Shown: in pieces, positions 28,075 through 40,300 of the stretch
Layout of the letters: the number at the start of each line of letters is the position of its first letter
Numbering within the stretch: position 1 is the stretch's first letter
From: Echinarachnius parma
Taxonomy: Eukaryota > Echinodermata > Echinoidea > Clypeasteroida > Echinarachniidae
Direction of reading: 5' to 3'
Assembly: GCA_037951105.1 (NCBI GenBank)
Contig: JBAMJV010005501.1
Span: forward strand, 1-64,000
DNA length: 64,000 bases
Position numbers and translations under genes: made by a program
Notes under the pieces: model-generated
The model's input: the letters and a program-made list of their open reading frames with translations, nothing else
Databases searched by the model: none
Told to the model about the DNA's origin: nothing

Positions 28075-28645
28075 CCATGATCACCTCTGACCTTAACTGG
28101 TAACAACACATCACAAACATCTGTCAGAAAGCAAATAACACCCTAGCATTTCTCAGACGGAACGTGCGAGTTCATTCCACCCAACTCAAGACAACAGCAT
28201 ACCAGGCATTTGTACGCCCTCTCATTGAGTATGGATGCACCCTCTGGGGTCCGTACACAGTGTGATGCATACAACAGTTGGAGATGATTCAAAGATGAGC
28301 GGCTAGATATGTGCTGAATCGCTGGTGTCACAGATATATTGAGCCAGCTTGGATGGGCCTCCCTACAAAAGAAAATAGAAATCCATCGTCTCACAATGCT
28401 CTACCAGATGCATCACTCGTTGGTGGACTTCAACTCCGATCAGTACATCCAGCCATCAGGCATCAACCGGACAACAAGAGCCACACGACTGTTCTGCTAC
28501 ATGATCCCACATTCCAGAACTAATCAACACCAGCAGTCATTCTTTCCGCAAACAGTTCGTCAGTGGAATGCCCTTCCCTTAGAGGTTGTCCTGGCGCCAT
28601 CTGCAGAGGCCTTCCGTCGCCACCTGACGGAAGGAATCAAGTAAA
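28075..28645 (+). mobile_element. LINE reverse-transcriptase 3' fragment (CR1/L2-like)
   Basis: The translation gives ANNTLAFLRRNVRVHSTQLK, TAYQAFVRPLIEYGCTLWGP, LEMIQR and AARYVLNR, then after a frame change QLGWASLQKKIEIHRLTMLY, and it ends FFPQTVRQWNALPLEVV. This is the C-terminal region after the polymerase fingers of CR1/L2/Jockey-type LINEs. In-frame stops lie near 28095, 28262 and 28293 and a frame change near 28335; the last frame ends in TAA after HLTEGIK. A (CA)n run follows at about 28707-28730. A dead, 5'-truncated copy. Confidence 0.75.
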
Positions 28646-28906
28646 TACCGGACTAGAGTTTGACTTTGCTCTTTATAAATAAGCACCTCCGCACCATGAG
28701 TATGTACACACACACACACACACACACACATCAGTATCTTCAAGAATATTCAGGATTGAACTGGAGGCAGATTAACCATAAAAAGCAAGAATTCGTCGCC
28801 ATCGTAAAAGTATATTACATACCATTTCGATCAGAATGTACAATAAACAATTTCAATGATTTAATCCAGATAAATAATCCAAATAAATAGAAATAAAGTG
28901 CGACTT

Positions 28907-29396
28907 AAGTGCGTTTAACGACTCGACAGTGCGCGCGTAGTGCGCTTGTTGTCTAGGCAACTGAATTCACAAATATGGGATATCCTCGCAGCGCAATAAA
29001 CAAATGACAATACAAGCGCGCTTATAAATGCAGCTCGCTGCATGCATGTCCACACGACGCGCAATGTACGTTTAATAACGTGTAGGGTGAACCAGTACAT
29101 TCATTACACTCATTTAATTGATGACGTCACTGGCCGTGCAATAGTGCACTATTGCACGGTCGGATCAATATAGTATACAAATAGTGCATGGTTTGGAGTT
29201 GAATATACCAGAATAGACAACGATACATTTTTAATTTCTCGAGAGCGATTATATTGCATCGAGGCCGCAGGCCGAGTGCAATATAATCGCACGATTTTCC
29301 CCATTCAATAACAAGCGCACAAGCGCATATTACGCACTCCAAGGCCATCCCCTGCGCAGTTATAGTGCATATGCACTATAACTTTACCATTTACTG
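28907..29396. repeat. Palindrome-rich element
   Basis: It holds a perfect palindrome CCGTGCAATAGTG/CACTATTGCACGG (29134-29159), a second, GTTATAGTGCAT/ATGCACTATAAC (29358-29381), and a stem-loop with GCGATTATATTGCA against TGCAATATAATCGC (29246-29291). It is more GC-rich and CpG-rich than its surroundings. No frame is recognised; it may be a foldback MITE. Confidence 0.55.
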
Positions 29397-29579
29397 TACC
29401 GGATTAAGCATCAGTAATCAACCAATAGGAATGCTCAATTTCCCTTAATTATGACGTCATCATCTAATATAAGGTGTTATGTAATCACTCATATTTAACT
29501 GTGTGGAAGCAAACCATTCATATTTATAGTAAACATGTACACTACAAGTATTTAAGTGATCCACTAACTTCATAAGATT

Positions 29580-30150
29580 GGTTTAAAGTGATATTAGAGA
29601 CTTCAATCATATACCAATATCATTATGAGATTCTTCTCAATGATATGTGAGAGTCTCATAGAAAATGACGGCTATTTACTCAATGAAAGGGGGTGAAAAT
29701 TCATGTCAGATTTGATCCCCGATCGCCTGTGTAAAGCATCCGAATTAATTCGGATACTTTGAACGATTGAAGTGTTGAATTCGGGAGACATTAGAGAGAC
29801 ATTTGAAAAATCAAGATCTATTTCATTGTTATGTTAACATAAGCCAAACAACAAGGTAAAAAAAGAAGTTTGAAAGGTCAAAGTGAAATGTTTCAAAAGT
29901 AATATTTGACTTGTTTATGTGAAGTATGATTTAATTGCTTTATTATTACTCAAGGGGTTTACAATCTACAAGCGCTGCTTTTCAGTGTATCTGTCCATTT
30001 ACAAATGTATTACTTACTGTATATGATTCTGGTTTTCATTTTACTTAGCTAGTTTAATTGTACACATCTAAATTGTGTTGTGTTGTGTACAATGTTATGT
30101 ATTTGAATTTTTCGGATGGAAATGGAAATGAAAATAAACTGAAACTGAAA
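29580..30150. repeat. Family 3-like fragment and a LINE-type 3' tail
   Basis: About 29580-29895 has AGAGACTTCAATCATATACC and related blocks as in TTAA family 3. About 29940-30150 looks like a LINE 3' UTR (TACAATCTACAAGCGCTGCTT), ending in AATAAACTGAAACTGAAACT, a short terminal repeat. Confidence 0.45.
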
Positions 30151-30687
30151 CTGACATTGTTTGAGAGTGCATTTAAAGTTTAGAAGTGTAAATACCATCC
30201 GGAAGTCAATTGATCCATGAAATATAAGATCGCCTCCTAAAAAAACAATCATTTCCGTAATTATGTAGAATATTGGTCGAAGTGAAATGTATCCAAGCAT
30301 AAAATGCGTGTTTTAATTCCCAGAATATTTCCTGATTTGTAGGCATGACTTGGCTGAGCAATGAAAGTGCGCACACAATTTACCAAAGATCATGTTTATA
30401 CACTGCAAATTAGCTATGTAAAGTTGTTTAATTGTGTAGTTCATCTATGGTTCATATAGTGCACAACTATAAACATTTAATTTGCAGTGTATATATAAAT
30501 AGTAAAGTAAGTCCACAGTATTAAACATGTTTCTAATCGATATAGATGTACAGCCCTGAGAAAAATTATTTGACCAAGCGGTTTCTGCTAAATTGTTGAT
30601 ATTGTTTATACTATTTCGTCACTTTTATTACATTATACGAAACGAAAGTTTATAAAATATTCAACGGGGTAAAATCAATGGGATTAG

Positions 30688-31527
30688 TGTAGCGGAACGG
30701 GATTCTGGCTCTGCCTGGGTTAATGGAGAGCTACATTAGGATGGTAATTAGTAGGTAAATACTTTGGATATTTTGGGAGCCTCGCGCACGGGGGTATTTC
30801 GTTGTTATATAATTATGGTGACGCGGGTTGCAGACACGGGTCTTTGTTTAAAATCAGTAAGAATGCTTGGGTATTGTCTCGTTCTCGGAGATGCTGTTGG
30901 TGGGCGTGACTTGGGTGGATCTTGGAATGTGGGTGTTGTTGAATGATGCACGTGGGTTGTATCCAGGATTATGATTGGATGGGTCCGATTGTGGAGGTGT
31001 GTGTGTGTTTGTGCGTATGTAGGCCTATACGAATGTGTTATGTGTGAGTTAATGTGTGTGTATCGTATTTTGCCACGTGCAGTATTCCCGAGAACGACTT
31101 ACGAAGCATTCATACTCATTAATGAAGTTCCAAAATAAGGGGATTAAAAGGGGTGGATTAATGTCGCGCATTGCGTCAAAGTGATGAGGTTTATCGCCCA
31201 TAAAGGGCGGGAGATTTGAATTATAGGGAAAGAGTTTAAGTTGAGTTTCGTTGGAGAAGAAGCAATTTGCAGCTCCATGTTTTAGTTCTCTTCACTTCGT
31301 TAGTTTTCAGTTCGCCCAGCTCAGAAGATATAATTTGCTGTTTAATTCTTATTTCGTTAATAAAGCTACATGACCCCTTAATTCTACGCCGTTTTTACTT
31401 GTGTTTGGTGTTACTCGTACTTCTCATTTTTCTTTGGCGCGAGAGCGGGGGGTGAACCAAAGAACTGTGGCCCCCTGGGCCCCGGCGGCACGTCGACCGC
31501 TGTTGTCCCCCCCGCCCTTCCGCGTCA
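30688..31527 (+). repeat. 5' LTR
   Basis: 840 bp, TG...CA ends, with an AATAAA near 31360 that could serve as polyadenylation signal. It appears identical to 34591-35430. Confidence 0.9.
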
Positions 31528-32108
31528 GATGGAGGCCTGAGAGGGGTGAATTCGACGTCGACCTCTTAACTCGATCTTCCGTTTACGATTTTGGCTTTAA
31601 TTATGTATAAAAAAACTCTCACGGGACAGTGTATATATATAGGTGGCGAGCCAAGCAATCATTTTAACCGCACGCGTACTGCCTGCCTCTGACTTACGTG
31701 TGTGGTATCGGCGCTGGTATGGGCGAATTGTACGCCGGAAATTTCTTCGAGAACAATTCCGATTTAATTTATACGGCGACGGAGTGGCAGGCCACCATTC
31801 CGGGAGATTCTTCGATGCCCACGCCGACGGTGTAGGAGCGCGGGTCTCACCTACCAGGGGATCGTCTAGCCGGGACGAAGGCGAGACTGAAACCTCCGGA
31901 CGACTGGCCGGCGGAGTAATTATTTACGAAGGTGGGCTGGGCACGGGCTGTGCCACAGTGCTTGGACCATGGTGCAAGGTGTTTAGTGGGATCGACGTGA
32001 CGGTGGACGCGCCGACAGGAAGCCGGAGGCCGCTCTTACCACGGGTACCCCCTGGGGGAAAGGGGGTAAATCGTCCTCGACCTCGGCAGAAGCAGAGCTT
32101 CGCAGTTG

Positions 32109-32190
32109 GACATCGCAGCAGGACATCGCAGCGACATCGCAGCGACATCGCAGCAGGACATCGCAGCAGGACATCGCAGCGACATCGCAG
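32109..32190. repeat. GGACATCGCAGC minisatellite inside the LTR element
   Basis: About seven short units alternating GACATCGCAGC and GGACATCGCAGCA, in the GC-rich leader part of the element. They create repeated Arg/Ser-rich peptides in the overlapping frame (31643-32332), which has no recognised domain. Confidence 0.8.
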
Positions 32191-32713
32191 CCGGAGCCAC
32201 AACGAAGCTTTTCCGCCGGGTTCGAGGGGGATCAGATGGACCAAGGAGCCGCCGCCTAGGACGTCACGGCGGGTGGTGAGAACTTTAAAAAATGAACAAA
32301 ACAAATATAAAAGATCCTTTTCTTCGGCTTAACCGAAACAAAAAAGGAGACATTCACGTTTTGTGGATCGACTTTTGATATAACTTTTACATAATATATG
32401 TAACCACGCGTTCGGTTAGCCGAACGGGTGAAATGAACTGGGAGTTTAATGTAACCTGTATTTTCAGTGTTATTTGATGTGTTGTGTGTGGTTGTGAATG
32501 AATATATGCCATACTTTATTTGTATACATGTTCTCATTAGTGCTAACCATTGTTAATTATTCTTCTTTTTAGACAGTAGGGTATTATAGTTCTGCATAGG
32601 GCATCTGTTCTATTTTTTTCTTCAAGAAATTGGGAAATTGAGGCAAACTTAAAATTAATTTCGGACATTTTATAGTTAGCAGCCGTATAAAGGGTATGGT
32701 AGGTTAATAGATA

Positions 32714-33046
32714 ATGTATAGGAAGACAGAAAAGGGTATGATATGTTGGGGGTGCAAAGAAGAGGGTCATAAACGTATTGACTGCCACCGTGAATCGATA
32801 TGTGGGTGTTGTAAAGGAGAGGGACATACACGTGCTGCTTGCCCCTATCGCAAGGTTTATAATGAACATCCGCCAAAGAATAGTCAGCGGCAAAAGGGTA
32901 GTCCAGGAGGGGGGCCGATGGTTTGTTGGAATTGCAGGGAATTAGGGCCTTATCGGGCTAATTGCCCCTACTTTCAAGGTTGGCCGCTAGCAGGGTCATA
33001 TCAGGGTCGGGAAAAATGGATGCCTCCCCCGCCCGGGCCCAGGTGA
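32714..33046 (+). other. Gag-like zinc-knuckle frame of the LTR element
   Basis: The encoded peptide has two CCHC zinc knuckles, CWGCKEEGHKRIDC and CGCCKGEGHTRAAC, and a third knuckle-like motif, CWNCRELGPYRANC. These are typical of the nucleocapsid part of Gag, which binds RNA. No capsid segment is recognised upstream. Confidence 0.75.
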
Positions 33047-34590
33047 GGGGGGGAAATGGTGGTGCGACACGGGCTACCATGCAAGATAATTGGGGAATAA
33101 ATTAGTAGATTAATTGGTTAGGACAAGAGATATGTATGCTAGGTTTCTGGATTAGAGACTTGCTTAATTTAAGTAGGGGAGGATGGGCAGCGTGTTATTA
33201 ATTATTTTAGGAAGTGGGAATATTTAAGATTGGGAATTAGAGGTTGTTTAAGATGGTATAAAGGGGTATGTATTAGGTAGTTTTTGATTGGCTGGAGTTT
33301 GGGATGTTTTATTATATGGAAAAGAAGGAAATAGGAAAATAGATAGGGATGGTGATGGATTTGAATGTGCTTCATTCAGGGGGAGTGGACACGCATATAG
33401 TAGGGGAGGTCCGGAGAAATAGGGCGAACCCGGGAATAAGATTATATAGAGGCGCCTTAAAGTTTAAATGCGCTTATTTTGGTGGTGCTGGGCGTATGCA
33501 CTGGAAGTGCGTGTCAATGCGGAATTAGGGTAATAATTTAAAAGGTGTCTTTTATTGGTAATGGTAGATGATTTCGTAATTTGGATGATGCGTGTTTTTT
33601 TTTATAAATTAGAATAGCTATGTAAAAGGTGTCTGTTTTCGGCACTGATAATGGTGGATGGTTCGGTAATTTGGTGTCTCTCTGGTTCCGACGTCCAGGG
33701 GGAGGAAGGCTGGGAAATCCAGTTCTTTGGTGAAGTCGAGATCAGAGAGCGGCCAAATTATTAGTACCTTGATATAATAATAATATATAATATGCGCTCC
33801 TGGTTAAGGAACGTGTTGGTTGAGGAACGTGGATTAAAATAATAGTATAAGTAAATATAAGTAATATACATTAGTATAGTATATAAAGTAAACAAGAAAA
33901 GTTATAGTAGGAAAGAAGACGTATTTTTGTTAAGCTGGGCTGGCTTTCGATTTATTTAGGCTAGTATATATATTTGTTTGGTAAAAAAAAAGGAAGAATA
34001 TGATTATACGATATGCAGTGTATATTGAATATGGTGTGTTATGGAAAAAAGCATGACACGGTGGGGTTGGTTTAGAAATTTAGGTAGTTTCGGGAAAATG
34101 AAGCGGATGTGTAAACTGCTGAGATAGTAATTATAGGGTTTCAATTGGAAGCTCTCTTCTCCAAGAAGGGGATGTTATTGTTGATGGTGGTTATATTTTA
34201 TGGCTAAGGGAAGATTTATGGGGGAGGAAGTTAAAAGGAAAGTCTTACGATAATGCTGGGATCATTGGATGGTGATCCCTGAAACGGTTACATGTTTGAT
34301 TTTAACGTACAGAGCAGGGAAATGTACAGTTCTGGTATATATACTCGTGTATTATTCATTATACGGACGCATCCGGGTTGCATGGGGGGAGGGAGAGGTA
34401 ACGATCAGGGATGTCCAGTTACCGCTCCGCACCCAAGCACCCCTGATGTGTAACGTCAGTAATGTATAAACATTGATTGTTGTCACATTGACGTATGTGT
34501 ACAGTTATTATTCAAATGATGTTTTTCTATCTGAGCTGGGCAAGACTGAAATAAGATCTTGTGGAAAAGATCTTGTTAGTAGGGGAGAGT

Positions 34591-35430
34591 TGTAGCGGAA
34601 CGGGATTCTGGCTCTGCCTGGGTTAATGGAGAGCTACATTAGGATGGTAATTAGTAGGTAAATACTTTGGATATTTTGGGAGCCTCGCGCACGGGGGTAT
34701 TTCGTTGTTATATAATTATGGTGACGCGGGTTGCAGACACGGGTCTTTGTTTAAAATCAGTAAGAATGCTTGGGTATTGTCTCGTTCTCGGAGATGCTGT
34801 TGGTGGGCGTGACTTGGGTGGATCTTGGAATGTGGGTGTTGTTGAATGATGCACGTGGGTTGTATCCAGGATTATGATTGGATGGGTCCGATTGTGGAGG
34901 TGTGTGTGTGTTTGTGCGTATGTAGGCCTATACGAATGTGTTATGTGTGAGTTAATGTGTGTGTATCGTATTTTGCCACGTGCAGTATTCCCGAGAACGA
35001 CTTACGAAGCATTCATACTCATTAATGAAGTTCCAAAATAAGGGGATTAAAAGGGGTGGATTAATGTCGCGCATTGCGTCAAAGTGATGAGGTTTATCGC
35101 CCATAAAGGGCGGGAGATTTGAATTATAGGGAAAGAGTTTAAGTTGAGTTTCGTTGGAGAAGAAGCAATTTGCAGCTCCATGTTTTAGTTCTCTTCACTT
35201 CGTTAGTTTTCAGTTCGCCCAGCTCAGAAGATATAATTTGCTGTTTAATTCTTATTTCGTTAATAAAGCTACATGACCCCTTAATTCTACGCCGTTTTTA
35301 CTTGTGTTTGGTGTTACTCGTACTTCTCATTTTTCTTTGGCGCGAGAGCGGGGGGTGAACCAAAGAACTGTGGCCCCCTGGGCCCCGGCGGCACGTCGAC
35401 CGCTGTTGTCCCCCCCGCCCTTCCGCGTCA
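34591..35430 (+). repeat. 3' LTR
   Basis: 840 bp, preceded by a purine-rich tract and followed by TTAGG. It appears identical to the 5' copy. Confidence 0.9.
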
Positions 35431-36119
35431 TTAGGAATGCCTGCAGCAGATTCTGTGTCTTTAATTTAAAGAAAACATGCATTTCATGATTAATTGCGTG
35501 AATTTTGACCATATAAAGGTATGGGATTTATACACACGTTTTCAATTCAAAGTGGAACATTTTATTATTTTCCCGTAAGCACTGAGTTGGAGGGTGAAAA
35601 TAAAGTTTATATAATTAGTATTCTCTGTAAATTTGTCATTCTTAAGATGGTTGTTAACCAGCATACCAAAATATCCCTCGGATAAAAAAAGGACATCGGG
35701 GTTAGGTAAGCGTATACAAATGATTAAACAGTATTATGATGTTTGAATCACTGCATGTGTTTCTTAATCTTCCCATACTGACATGAAAACAAACACACAT
35801 ACACACAAATGTACATGATACAATATCGTGCACTCTTCCAATGACAATAATACATTTAAAAGTATTGTTTGTAATTTGACATTATTGGTCCGCTATTTAT
35901 ACAGTTCATTATTTTATACGAAGACGGAGAAAAATGAAAAAGATTAGTGTATATGGAGAATAAGACCAATGTCTGTCACAAACGTACATGTATAGCATTT
36001 ACAGCAGTTCAGTATTGACAATAATAGCCTAAACAATTGAAGTCATGATGATCTCCCTTATCATAGTTTTGTAAAACACAACGTTGTAACGAGACCACAT
36101 TCACGAATAAGTTAAATAC
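35431..36119. other. Spacer right of the LTR element
   Basis: The first ~170 bp resembles 21660-21830 and is the right half of a low-copy repeat cut by the LTR element. No second SRCR exon for the fragment at 36120-37164 is recognised here. Confidence 0.4.
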
Positions 36120-37164
36120 CTAGAACACAATTGAGCCATACACTCTGCGATTGGTTGCTTCCAAATGCCGCGTCTTGGAGAGCCCGATTTGTGCCGATGA
36201 ACCCAAGATGGGAGCATACTACGTCAGCGTTCTCAAAACTCATGTATGATCCACACGTGGTATACCACGTGACCCTATCTTCTGTCACCTCCACGGTGCC
36301 TTCATACTCCCAACCAGACGCACATCTACACGGGGAAACAAAATCAGAAATCAAAGGAAATGTTTAACATTGGATACGATTATACAAGCAAGAAACGATT
36401 CGAATTTATATCAAAAGGGACAGAAAGCCAGAAGGAACAAAAAGTGGGGCGTATATATTAATACACTCAGGTAACATGTACATTTGTGATGCAAAATACT
36501 GCTGAAAACTGCTTATCTACTATAACAACGCCGTTATTTTATTACATAGCCGTTGAACGGCTATGTAATAAAATGAGAGTCAATATTAGATGGCCTAAAT
36601 TTTCGATCCTAGCAGTCTCTTCTTCAGAGGTTTACTAACGAAATACACACACACAAAAACATTGACAAACATTGACTATGATAAAAGCACATAGACCCAT
36701 CACACATGTCAGCATGTATTGGGCAAATTTTGTAACATTTGAAGAAGTAAAAAGTACTTTTGAATGTAGATACCAAACTGTGACTCAACGGTAATATCAT
36801 TTGCATTCAAATTTAACACAACGCCATAATTATATTTTTGTAAGAATGATTTTATTTTGCCAGTACTTCAAGTAAGTTTTGAACTAATAAGTTAATACTA
36901 GTGATATTATTTTTAAAGACATTATTATATCAAATGAATGAGGAACATGGTAGCATACCTATTAATGTTAGTGTTGATGTTTGAATCAATACAAGTAGGA
37001 GTAGAATACAAATCAGTGGTAGCCTCAACTCTGTTAATCCAGTCACTGGCACCGCCATAGTCCTGTTGCAGCTCTGGGCAATCAAAGATGTATGTTGTCC
37101 AAACGTGGTTTCCAGTATACTTAAATATTGTCCTTTTCGACTTCAACGTGAGGGTACGCACCAT
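36120..37164 (-). pseudogene. SRCR-containing gene fragment
   Basis: Two exons can be read. The left one (36325-36120) has a GTAG acceptor and a GTATTT donor and encodes CASGWEYEGTVEVT, TTCGSYMSFENADVVCSHLG and WLNCVL, the first part of an SRCR domain. The right one ends at 36959 in a GTATGC donor, phase 2, which joins in frame to give NTNINR-CASGWEYEG. It encodes YTGNHVWTTYIFDCPELQQD and TTDLYSTPTCIDS, a segment I do not recognise. Its 5' limit is unsettled (a TGA lies just before 37164). No signal peptide, second SRCR half or membrane exon is found; the LTR element lies 0.7 kb downstream and the LINE just upstream. It may instead be part of a larger working gene with distant exons. Confidence 0.55.
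36536..36574. repeat. Perfect 19-bp-arm hairpin
   Basis: ATTTTATTACATAGCCGTT, one G, then the exact inverted copy. It lies in the intron between the two exons of the SRCR fragment. Confidence 0.85.
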
Positions 37165-37386
37165 TCATTATTCTGTTTCATCACGATCCTCTTGTTTTAC
37201 GCATTGAGTATCCGAAACCGAAATGTACTGATAATGAAGTTTGTTTACGTGTAAATGATCCCCACTTATATTTTTTAGAAAAAAAAAAAGAAAAAAAAAA
37301 CCTGTATTCTCTTATCATACTTGTATGATTGACAACAAGGAGGATACCGTCCATGGTAGCAAACACCACACTACAACCACCATGTA

Positions 37387-40300
37387 GTGTGTGATGCGAG
37401 TGGACAACCGACTTGTGTGATAATGGGTAATCGTCCTGGTCTACCTTCTCGTGGTGGGGTTGTAAACCAATTGACTTGTTCAGTTGGTGACCAACAGACC
37501 AGGGTGGCTAGGAGAGGAGAGTCTCACCCGCCTAGCTTACTCAATGAGCGAAACCGCATCATGATGAAAGCCAGAAACAGCACCAGGGTTAAAGCCCCTG
37601 CCAATACTAACCAGCCATCCCTCCCGACGAACCTACTGAACGTAGTGAAGGATGACGCTCCACCTCCAAAGCTAAAGGAAGGATTTGATGGCCATTCCAG
37701 AATGGAGCCACCACCAAGTCATTACATTAGACGAGATGGTGCTGATAACTCAGACGGAAAGATGGCACTACTAACCACTAAGGAATCAATCGGAATTGGA
37801 ACGTGGAATGTAAGGACTCTACACCAGCAGGGAAATCTTGAAATCCTACTAAAGCAAATGGAAAATTTTGAATGGGAAGTGCTGGGAATCTCTGAAACCC
37901 ACTGTATAGACTCTGGGGAATTCATCACACAGGGATACAAGATCCTATGTTCCAGCAACACCACAACCCATTGAGCAGGCATAGCATTAATTTTGAACAA
38001 ATTAGCACAACGCGCCCTGCTTGGATACAATCCTGTATCACCCAGACTCATAAGTGCAAGATTCAAGACTAAAACGGGAGCCATGACCATTATACAAATC
38101 TACGCACCAAACACAGCAGATCCGGAAGAAAAGGTAGATGAGTTTTACGACCAACTTCAAATGGCAATCAACAATACAAAAAAAATGATTTGCTTGTTAT
38201 TATCGGGGACTTCAATGCCAAAGTTGGAGACGATCGCACAAACTGGGAAGGTGTGATGGGCAATCACGGATATGGCAACACCAATGAAAGAGGAGAGAAA
38301 CTACTAAATTTCTGTGCTGTAAATGACTTGTCAATAAGCAACACAATGTTCAAACAAAAGAAAGACAGTCACCATTGGACATGGGAATCTCCAGATCTGA
38401 AGACCCACAACAAGATAGACTATATTATGATAAATAATAAGTACAGGAACTGTGTAACAAACGCCAGAAGCTTCCCCAGCGCAGACGTAGGGTCAGACCA
38501 CCAACTTGTGATAGCTAACATTCGACTCAAGTTCAAGATCTTAAAGAAAAGTAATTACCCAAAGAAATATGACGTGTTCAAACTGGAAAACCAGCAGACT
38601 AGGACTGCCTATGAGAGGTTTGCACCGTTGCTGAGCCTTCCAGACACGGACACAGAAACCATGTGGAAGGATATCAAACTGGCATTCAATGAAACCTCCA
38701 AGAAAACGCTGGGATATAAGCAACAGAAACAGGAAAAGCCATGGTTAAGCGAAGAAGTGATCCAGCTTACTGAAGAAAGAAGCAGAGTTAAACCAACAAA
38801 ACTACTGGACCCAAACAAGAAAAGGAGGTATAACTTTCTGAATCGAGAAATAAAGAGGAAAGCAAAAAACTGCCATGACAACTGGCTGCAAGATATATGC
38901 AGCAAAGTGGATCAAGCTCACCAAGCAGCAAATTCCAAAGAAGTTTATGCTGCAATCAAGACTATCACAAGGAAATCGACGACCAGAATGCAGTCTGTCA
39001 AAAGCAAAGATGGAACCGTCATAACTGAACTTGAAAAGGTCAAATCCAGATGGAAGGAAAGCTTTGAAGAACTCTACAACAAGAATAATCCAATAGACGA
39101 GGACATAGCAAATAGAATCCCCCAAATGCCAAACAGCTTCCCTGAACCGGGAATCATGAGAGAGGAAGTAGAAGCGGCAGTGAACAAGATGGCAGAAGGA
39201 AAGTCTCCTGGTTTTGACTGTATCACCGCAGAAGAAATCAAAGCATCTGGAGCAACAGGCATCAGCATTCTGCACCGTCTTTGCGAACAAATATGGAGCA
39301 CTGAAGTCTTCCCAGATGACTGGGGAAAAGCCATCATCACGCCCGTCTACAAGAAAAAAGACAAACTCAATTGCAACAACTACAGGGGCATCAGCCTGCT
39401 CAGCCATGCTGGGAAAGTAATGGCCCTCATCATCCAGAGAAGAAGCCTCAAAAGATCAGAAGCACAAGCAGGTTTTAGACCTGGAAGATCAACAATTGAC
39501 CAGCTATTCTCACTAAGACAAATAACAGAAAAATACCTGGAAAAGAACAAAAGTTTGTACTGCTGCTACATAGACTTTGAGAAAGCTTTTGACTCAGTAT
39601 GGCAGAAAGGCCTTTGGAAGGCGCTTCAGTATTTTGGATTCTCTGAAAAGATTATCAACCTCCTGAAAGCTCTATACGAGGAATCTCACAGTGCAGTGAG
39701 AGTTAATGGAGAGCTCACTGACTGGTTTAGAACTACAACAGGAGTACGACAGGGATGCGTGATCTCACCCCAGCTCTTCAACATCCTACTAGAACTGGTT
39801 ATGAGATATGCCATTGAGGACACCAATATTGGAGTGCACATCAACGGAAATGTCATCAACAACCTAAGGTTTGCAGATGATATCGCACTGATCGCTGAAC
39901 GCAAAGAATATCTCCAGACTCTTGTCAATAACGTCCACCGCAGCAGTTCTACATTTGGCCTGAAGATTAACATTGATAAAACAGAAGTCCAGAACATCAG
40001 CAGGACCGAGAGCAACAAAATTACCATCTTCATTGACGGCAAACAATTACAGCAAGTGGAAAAGTTCACCTACCTTGGAGGAATAATCCACGAGAACGGT
40101 TCCACCACTGAAGAGGTAAAACACAGAATTGGAAAGGCTATGGGTGCAGTCCAAAGACTGAACAACATATGGAAGTCAGCACACATTAGGACATCAACAA
40201 AAACCAAACTGTATAAAGTCCTAGTGCTGTCACTACTACTGTATGGAGCCGAAACATGGACCCTCAAGAAGGAAGATGAAAACAGGCTAATTACGTTCGA

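Larger units (their letters stand above)
30688..35430 (+). mobile_element. Non-autonomous LTR retrotransposon (Gag-bearing, no pol seen)
   Basis: Two 840-bp direct repeats, 30688-31527 and 34591-35430, start TGTAGCGGAACGG and end GCGTCA. They look identical along their length, so the insertion is recent. TTAG flanks both outer ends as a likely target duplication. The 3.06-kb interior starts with a TGG-containing stretch that could be a primer site and ends in a purine-rich run (AGTAGGGGAGAGT). It carries a zinc-knuckle frame but no protease, reverse transcriptase, RNase H or integrase. This resembles the TR-GAG/LARD class. The ORF content suggests it depends on another element for movement. 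Confidence 0.85.

Noticed and set aside
30764-31455. Open frames duplicated at 34667-35358
   Set aside because: They lie inside the two LTRs and are identical only because the LTRs are.
36310-36325. An apparent frameshift at the start of the SRCR exon (VRLVG followed by a stop)
   Set aside because: The upstream exon ends in phase 2, and the phase-2 junction keeps the SRCR frame open, so no frameshift is needed.
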